A DNA stretch of 50,761 nucleotides, taken from NCBI GenBank assembly GCA_040143965.1, contig JASJQH010000017.1, positions 1-50,761 on the forward strand, written 5' to 3'. Below are positions 44,753 to 50,761 of this stretch, piece by piece. A model generated the notes under the pieces. The model saw only the letters and a list, made by a program, of their open reading frames with translations. It was not told where the DNA came from and searched no databases. How positions within the stretch are numbered: the first letter of the stretch is position 1; every line of letters begins with the position of its first letter. The translations under genes were made by a program, and so were the position numbers. The stretch comes from Basidiobolus ranarum (taxonomy: Eukaryota > Basidiobolomycota > Basidiobolomycetes > Basidiobolales).

Positions 44753-46546
44753 CCATTTTTAGCAACCAAAGTATATCATCGTTTCATTCACTCTTGTACT
44801 CTCAATACTCAACCCTCTCCGCTACCTATATCAGTTCAGAACTACTTGTTAACTTCGTAAAACCCATTCCCCCGCCTCTAAGATGTTGACCGTCTCAGAT
44901 GTAAAGAGTCTAAAATGAGGAGACTGGTACAATTCTTTACATACTTTGAAAAATTTCACGACCTGTACAACTGCTCTTTGGAGATTTTCTTGTCAAATAT
45001 TTGTACGTCTTGATTATTACATATGTGAACCAAGCTGATGGGAGATTTATCTATTGAATATCCACACTTTACACTGACTTTGCTAAATATTGAAATAAAG
45101 AGGCCCATGATCTATCTAAACCCATCTCAAGTCTATCTGGATCCCCGGATTCATTTAAACCATGCTTGATTAAGGAGACTAATGTTTGAGTAATTAAGTT
45201 CTGATATGATAGTTTATTAAAAAGGAAGGGACAAAGCATTTTTTTAAAATTTAACTCAGACATTGATTCACCTCTACCCTGTGGACTCCCTTTGCTACAA
45301 TGCCAAATCATCCTTGTCATAATGCAGTAGCTAAATTAGTATCGAGTCGAATGAGGAGAGGGGTTCTTGAAACAAACAAACAATTTTAGAAGTGGCAAGA
45401 CTCCGAGAATGCTGATACCTGCTTGAATTATCCTGGAAATGAGCAGTATGACCACCAGTTACCATCCTTGCTACTCATTAAACCAAGTAGAATACCCAGG
45501 ATGACTTCCAAAGAATATTAAACCCTCTTGTGGATCGAATGTAGTTATTCCTAGCCGCGATTGTCATGATCGAACTTGGACAAATATTGTGGATTAAGTA
45601 CTAAACAAACTTGATTAATTCAACTTAGTAGCCAATGTATTAGCTCCACATTCACCACTACCAAATCATCTATTTGTTCCAATTATCGCCAAACAAGGAC
45701 AGAAGAAAGATTCCCACAAATTCTCGAGCAAACGCTGACTAATTAATTCAACTACAATCCCACCCAACCCTCTACAACGCAATACCACGAATTAAGGACG
45801 GTTACTTTCAAAGTTCCTAAAAGGGTTTAGTAGTCCACAAGAGAATAAATGATCAAGAGACCATCACCAATCAACTTAGAGGAATGTTTCACATGGGCTA
45901 ATGACTGTGACTTGGTTCGTCAACAAAAATTTTCCCCCGAGTAGCGATGAATAGTAGCGATGGATACGTCCTTGCAGCTATTCAATATATTGTTGGAGAA
46001 GCCTAACCCTAGTTATCTAGCAATTTCCATCCAGAGAGAGACTTAGAGTTCAGTCCATGACTGCGCCAAATTGGTGGATTAGAAAGGTGTGATCGCGGGA
46101 GGGGGAGCGGGGTGTGTGCTCAAATTCCATATGTTTCTGTGAAATTGTGTCCCGTCGTCATCAGGCATCCGGCCATCTGATTACTTGTGTTGAGATATCA
46201 TTGGGCCTAAAAATGGATTGTTTAAATGGTCGCAAATAATGCGTACTGATTGGTTTGGGCCCAAGTTGGATATCATCAGAAATACCTAATGGATTCGTTG
46301 GTGTATCAAGCAATTATATCAGAAATTAATTGTAAGGTACTAATCCTTGTCCAACATGATATTTCGCAGCCTTCTCTTTGGCCCTGCCTTAGATACTATC
46401 ATTACACAAGAAATAATCAACCCCTCCCCAACCGATTAAAGCCCCTCTTTTCAACGAGGCATCCTTTAAATTCAGATTTAGTCCCAGTAGGTTCTTGATT
46501 TTCTTAGAAACCACACTTATCTTCCTTTCCTTCATCAACAACGGTG
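44753..46546. other. Long intergenic region upstream of the calcium ATPase
   Basis: About 1.8 kb. An 83-codon minus frame at 45069-45320 has no recognised domain. A G-rich patch (gggagggggagcggggtgtgtg, near 46096-46120) lies about 430 bases upstream of the ATPase start. Likely promoter and long 5' leader. Confidence 0.5.
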
Positions 46547-49500
46547 ATGGATGATAGTTTCGTAAAGACTCCCGAAAGGGTCTTGTCAAGTTTCTCCGTG
46601 AAACCTGACCAAGGTCTCAGTACGGAAGAAGCCAATGTCCTACTCAAGAAGTACGGAAAGAACGAGTTGCCTGAAGAAGAATCCACACCGCTATGGGAAT
46701 TGATTCTTGAACAATTTAAAGATCAACTTGTAATTATTTTGTTAATCGCTGCCGCTATCTCTTTTGTATTGGCCTTTTTGGAAGAAGACAAAGATGAGTC
46801 TGGAACCGCTTTTGTTGAACCTATCGTAATTTTACTTATTTTGATCGCAAACGCCACCGTAGGCGTAATCCAAGAGTCTAACGCAGAGAAAGCCATTGAA
46901 GCCTTGAAGGAGTATTCCCCGGATGAAGCCCACGTCCTCCGTGATGGAAGAGTTAAAAAGATCAACGCTGTAGAGTTGGTCCCCGGTGATATTGTCAGTG
47001 TTTCCGTTGGTGATAAGATCCCAGCTGATTGCCGTGTTCTTGAAATCATTTCGAGCTCCATTCGTATTGATCAAGCAATTCTTACCGGTGAATCAGTCAG
47101 TGTCAACAAGCAAGTTGAAGCTATTGAAGATACCAGAGCTGTCAAGCAAGATCAACTTAACATTTTATTCTCTGGTACCACCGTTGTCCTTGGTAAAGCT
47201 AAAGCAGTCGTAGTTCAAACTGGATCTAACACCGCTATCGGAAACATTCATCACAGTATTACTTCCCAAGTCTCCGAGAAGACTCCTTTGAAGAAGAAGT
47301 TGGATGATTTCGGAGATTCTTTGGCCAAGGTTATTTCAGTTATTTGCATTTTGGTTTGGCTCGTCAATATTCGTCATTTCAACGATCCTTCCCATAATGG
47401 TTGGCTGAAAGGAGCTGTGTACTACTTCAAGATTGCTGTTGCTTTAGCCGTTGCCGCTATTCCTGAAGGTCTTGCCGTCATTATCACCACTTGTTTAGCT
47501 CTAGGAACCAAAAAGATGGCTAAGAAGAATGCTATTGTACGCTCCCTTCCTTCTGTAGAAACCTTAGGTTGTACCAGCGTCATCTGTTCTGATAAAACTG
47601 GTACCTTGACTACCAACCAAATGTCAGTTCAAAGAGTTTTAGTTGTCGAAAATGAACAAGGTCAGACCACTGAATACCATATTGACGGCACCAGCTATGC
47701 TCCTGAAGGATTAGTTAAGACTGCTCAAGGTGAAGTTATCCAAAATTTGGCTGGTACCTCACCAGTTATCAACGAACTTGCCGAAATTTGCTCTCTCTGT
47801 AATGATTCCAAGATTTCTTATGATAAGAACGCTAACCATTATACCAATATCGGAGAACCTACTGAGGCTGCTATGAAAGTTCTCGTTGAAAAATTGGGTA
47901 CCAACAACACCGGACTTTTCGAAAAACTTTCCCAAATGTCTAAGATCGATCGTGTTGCTGCTTGCAATGAATATATTGAAAAGAAAGCCAGTCGTCTTGC
48001 CACTTTTGAATTTTCTCGTGATCGTAAATCCATGTCTGTACTTGTCACTGTTGCAGGTCGTACTGCTGAAAATGAGGCATCTCTATACGTTAAGGGTGCT
48101 CCTGAATCCGTTTTGGAAAGATGTACCCGCGTTCGTCTTGGTTCTTCTAACTCTGAAGTCGAATTAACTCCACAAATCCGTGAGAGTATTCTTCGTAAAA
48201 TGAACGAATATGGTGGTAAGATGAGCTTAAGATGCCTTGGTTTAGCCTCAGTAAGTGGTGTTTCCGGTGATGTTTCCCAGTGGAACTTGAGAGATCCTTC
48301 AAAATTCATTCAACATGAACAAAACATGACTTTCGTCGGATTGGTTGGTATGATTGATCCCCCTCGCCCTGAAGTACGTGATGCTATCATGAAGTGCAAG
48401 ACTGCAGGTATTCGTGTCATTGTGATTACTGGTGATAACAAGAACACCGCTGAGGCTATTTGCCGTAAGATTGGTGTCTTTGACGAAGATGAAGATTTGG
48501 TTGGAAAATCTTACACTGGACGTGAATTTGATGATTTATCCATCCAGGAGAAGAAGAACGCTGTACTCCGTGCTAATTTGTTTTCCAGAACTGAACCAAC
48601 TCACAAGAGTGCTTTAGTCGATTTGTTGCAAAGTGCTGGACATGTGGTTGCTATGACTGGTGATGGCGTTAACGATGCTCCTGCCTTGAAAAAGGCTGAT
48701 ATCGGTATCGCTATGGGTACTGGTACTGATGTTGCCAAACTCGCTGCTGATATGGTCCTTGCTGATGATAACTTCGCTACTATTGAAAAGGCTGTTGAGG
48801 AAGGTCGTGCCATTTTCAACAACGTCAAGCAATTCATCCGTTACTTGATTAGTTCCAACATTGGTGAAGTAGTCAGTATTTTCTTGACTGTAATTCTTGG
48901 TATGCCTGAGGCTCTTATTCCTGTACAACTCTTGTGGGTCAATTTGGTTACTGATGGGTTACCTGCCACCGCCCTTGGCTTTAACCCACCTGACCATGAT
49001 ATCATGCAACAACCCCCTAGAAATGGTCGTGAACCTATTGTTGGTGGATGGATGTTTTTCCGTTACATGATCGTTGGTATTTATGTTGGTTGTGCCACTG
49101 TATTCGGTTATGCTTGGTGGTTCATGTTCTATCAGGGAGGACCTCAAATTAGCTTCTATGAGTTGACTCACTTCCATCAATGCAGCGAATTGTTCCCCGA
49201 AATTGGATGCAGCATGTTTACCAACTTGATGTCACATCGCGCCACCACCGTTAGTTTGTCTATCTTGGTTACTATTGAAATGTTCAACGCAGTCAACAGT
49301 CTCAGTGAAAATCAATCCATCTTCACCATGCCTCTTTGGAACAACATGTACCTTGTCGTCGCCATCATCATCTCCATGGCCCTCCATATGATGATTCTCT
49401 ATGTACCATTCTTTACCTCTTTGTTCTCTATCACTGCTCTTAACTGGGATGAGTGGCAAGCGGTATTGCTGATTTCGTTCCCCATCATCATCATTGATGA

Positions 49501-49561
49501 AGTCCTTAAATTTGTTAGTCGTACTTTCATCAGTCCACCTACCAAAGCCAAGATGGACTAG
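46547..49561 (+). CDS. SERCA-type P2A Ca2+-ATPase
   Basis: Pumps Ca2+ from cytosol into the ER. The frame is 1,004 residues from the ATG at 46547, matching animal SERCA (about 1,000) with no intron. Seen in order: N-terminal cation-ATPase helix ([20 protein letters not shown]), actuator TGES at 180-183, M4 IPEG with Glu307, phosphorylation site DKTGT with Asp349, the hinge [21 protein letters not shown]5 [11 protein letters not shown]6 [20 protein letters not shown] and M8 [10 protein letters not shown]. All Ca-site acidic and Asn/Thr ligands appear present. The residue after PEGL (310) is Ala where almost all P2A pumps have Pro (SERCA P312). Third-position C use is heavier than in neighbours, suggesting high expression. 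Confidence 0.97.
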   Translation: MDDSFVKTPERVLSSFSVKPDQGLSTEEANVLLKKYGKNELPEEESTPLWELILEQFKDQLVIILLIAAAISFVLAFLEEDKDESGTAFVEPIVILLILIANATVGVIQESNAEKAIEALKEYSPDEAHVLRDGRVKKINAVELVPGDIVSVSVGDKIPADCRVLEIISSSIRIDQAILTGESVSVNKQVEAIEDTRAVKQDQLNILFSGTTVVLGKAKAVVVQTGSNTAIGNIHHSITSQVSEKTPLKKKLDDFGDSLAKVISVICILVWLVNIRHFNDPSHNGWLKGAVYYFKIAVALAVAAIPEGLAVIITTCLALGTKKMAKKNAIVRSLPSVETLGCTSVICSDKTGTLTTNQMSVQRVLVVENEQGQTTEYHIDGTSYAPEGLVKTAQGEVIQNLAGTSPVINELAEICSLCNDSKISYDKNANHYTNIGEPTEAAMKVLVEKLGTNNTGLFEKLSQMSKIDRVAACNEYIEKKASRLATFEFSRDRKSMSVLVTVAGRTAENEASLYVKGAPESVLERCTRVRLGSSNSEVELTPQIRESILRKMNEYGGKMSLRCLGLASVSGVSGDVSQWNLRDPSKFIQHEQNMTFVGLVGMIDPPRPEVRDAIMKCKTAGIRVIVITGDNKNTAEAICRKIGVFDEDEDLVGKSYTGREFDDLSIQEKKNAVLRANLFSRTEPTHKSALVDLLQSAGHVVAMTGDGVNDAPALKKADIGIAMGTGTDVAKLAADMVLADDNFATIEKAVEEGRAIFNNVKQFIRYLISSNIGEVVSIFLTVILGMPEALIPVQLLWVNLVTDGLPATALGFNPPDHDIMQQPPRNGREPIVGGWMFFRYMIVGIYVGCATVFGYAWWFMFYQGGPQISFYELTHFHQCSELFPEIGCSMFTNLMSHRATTVSLSILVTIEMFNAVNSLSENQSIFTMPLWNNMYLVVAIIISMALHMMILYVPFFTSLFSITALNWDEWQAVLLISFPIIIIDEVLKFVSRTFISPPTKAKMD

Positions 49562-50655
49562 AGGGGATCGACAGCCATTTAATCAACTGAAATTAGCTTG
49601 ATTTACTTGCTTTTTATAATCATACATTTTTTGTCCTTTAATTTCATGTCAAGTACATTACTTCACAAAACATCCCCGATCTTAATGTATTCCTACAAAG
49701 TCAGCCACCACTGCGGCACCACTAAATAAACCATTCATTTGATCCTATGTTATGTTGTACCAATATTGCTGCATCTATTTGCCACACACTGGGCCGTTAT
49801 TTGAAGCGGTTACTTGAGAGCTATAAGGCTTTAAAGGTTACGCTATTTAGTCAAGAATCTACGGAATCCGCATATATAGCAAGCCAGTATACTATTCAAG
49901 TCAACCACTGGACAATTTAGGAACCACCAACAGGCCATTGTGTTCGAAAAAGGAAAATCCACTGGAAACGCGTCCAAGTGTATCTGGATTAAATAACCAG
50001 TATCTTGGAGTGGAAGCGTAACATGTGCATTATCTTTTCTTATCCAAAGAACCACCCATTAACATCAGTGTGCGATCTAGTGTGCGATCAATAGTGGTGG
50101 TTGGTAACTATCAAGATCATCTAGTGACGTACGGAGTTAATTTAAGTAAGCATCAAACTAAATTGGGATGAGCCGGATTGAAATCACTTATCTGAATCGC
50201 TTCTACGAAACCAATAAAGACATGTGGATCTGACAGATTGCATACGCATGAATTCTTTGTTTACTTCTCGTATCTTAGTCACACAACCACGAAGGCGATG
50301 GCGATGGTGATGGTGATAGAGCCAGCTCAGATACGATACCTCTCACGCACGATACCTTTCAGGTTATGGCCGTAACTGACTTTTCTCCAATATTTTGGAA
50401 AACAAAGTCAGTAAGTATTTCATATCCAATGGAAAATCCTATCTAATTCAATCGATTTTTCGAACAGAATTTGCATACGAAAATGGTGCACAGTTGCTAA
50501 ATCAAGGGTTGAAAGTAATTCTTATCGTCAGTCTTTTCAGCATCTGGAATTTGATTGAAAAATCTGAAGGCCCAGATTCCAGCGTGAATCATATAAAAGT
50601 AGAAATCTGAATGAACTGTCAAGACAAGTTAGTTTACATCTAATTATAATTTAAC
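49562..50655. other. Intergenic between the calcium ATPase and aldolase
   Basis: About 1.1 kb: ATPase 3' end and aldolase promoter. A short degenerate (gygatg)n run lies at about 50295-50317. Other open frames have no domain. Confidence 0.5.
50592..50599 (+). promoter_or_regulatory. TATA box, aldolase promoter
   Basis: tataaaag lies 64 bases upstream of the aldolase ATG, a position and sequence typical of a strong fungal promoter for a glycolytic gene. Confidence 0.65.
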
Positions 50656-50761
50656 ATGGGTATTCTTGATATTGTTCCCGCTGGTGTTGTCACTGGTGAC
50701 AACCTTAGAAAGCTCTTCGACTATGCTCGTGAACACAAGTTCGCCATCCCCGCTGTCAACT
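50656..50761 (+). CDS. FBA1: Fructose-bisphosphate aldolase, class II (5' end only)
   Basis: Cleaves fructose 1,6-bisphosphate to dihydroxyacetone phosphate and glyceraldehyde 3-phosphate. Only the first 35 codons are in the window (MGILDIVPAGVVTGDN, then KLFDYAREHKFAIPAVN). They match the strongly conserved start of fungal class II aldolase: VxGDxxxxLFxYAxxHxFAIPAVN. Codons are C-ending and uniform (AAC, AAG, ATC), as in highly expressed genes. The right edge cuts the gene; the zinc ligands are beyond it. Confidence 0.93.
   Translation, partial: MGILDIVPAGVVTGDNLRKLFDYAREHKFAIPAVN

Noticed and set aside
45069-45320. 83-codon minus frame upstream of the calcium ATPase
   Set aside because: No domain, and isolated in a long intergenic region.
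46723-49459. Many open frames antisense to the calcium ATPase (up to 156 codons)
   Set aside because: They are shadows of a codon-biased gene; none has a domain or its own start context.
1-50761. CRISPR arrays, rRNA genes, transposons and virus-derived elements
   Set aside because: No regularly spaced repeats, no conserved rRNA segments, no transposase or reverse-transcriptase motifs and no long terminal repeats were seen on either strand.

Overview
The window looks like nuclear DNA from a fungus outside the Dikarya (an early-diverging lineage such as Mucoromycota, Zoopagomycota or chytrids). Fungal signs are a Pho80/Pcl-type cyclin, the fungal Mediator tail subunit Med5, Hap5/NF-YC and many short GT-AG introns (mostly about 45-110 nt). 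Genes not expected in ordinary Dikarya are an Integrator INTS4 homologue, DNAJC11, NTAQ1, a plant-style LRR membrane protein and a SERCA-type calcium pump. The exact lineage is inference. Sequence is A+T-leaning; genes lie on both strands with no operon-like order. I saw no rRNA, no convincing tRNA, no CRISPR array and no recognisable transposon or virus-like element.

Layout. 1-8 kb, all minus: 3'-truncated EFR3, a secreted DPP5-like S9 peptidase, a Pcl-like cyclin and HAP5/NF-YC. 8.4-17 kb: dUTPase (+), TMEM14 (-), INTS4 (+, about 25 exons) and DNAJC11 (-). 17-22 kb is gene-poor, with one two-finger C2H2 factor and several short tandem duplications. 22-34 kb: POLE3/DPB4 (-), TIM23 (+), an HELLHGLGF metalloprotease-like surface protein (+), a WD40 protein (+), NTAQ1 (-), SKP1 (-) and PTC7 phosphatase (+). 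33-38 kb: LRR receptor-like protein (-) and alginate-lyase-like enzyme (-). 38-51 kb: MED5 (-), an unrecognised disordered protein (+), intronless SERCA (+) and the first codons of class II fructose-bisphosphate aldolase (+), cut by the right edge.

The genes serve several systems: transcription (Hap5, INTS4, Med5, C2H2 factor), DNA metabolism (dUTPase, Pol epsilon subunit), mitochondria (TIM23, DNAJC11, TMEM14, PTC7), protein turnover (SKP1, NTAQ1), membrane signalling and calcium (EFR3, SERCA) and cell surface or secretion (DPP5, metalloprotease, LRR protein, alginate lyase). I see no single new multi-gene system. The points most worth a second look are the near-complete fungal INTS4, an HPN in place of HPD in DNAJC11, an alanine for the conserved proline of the PEGLP motif in the calcium pump, and the LRR protein.
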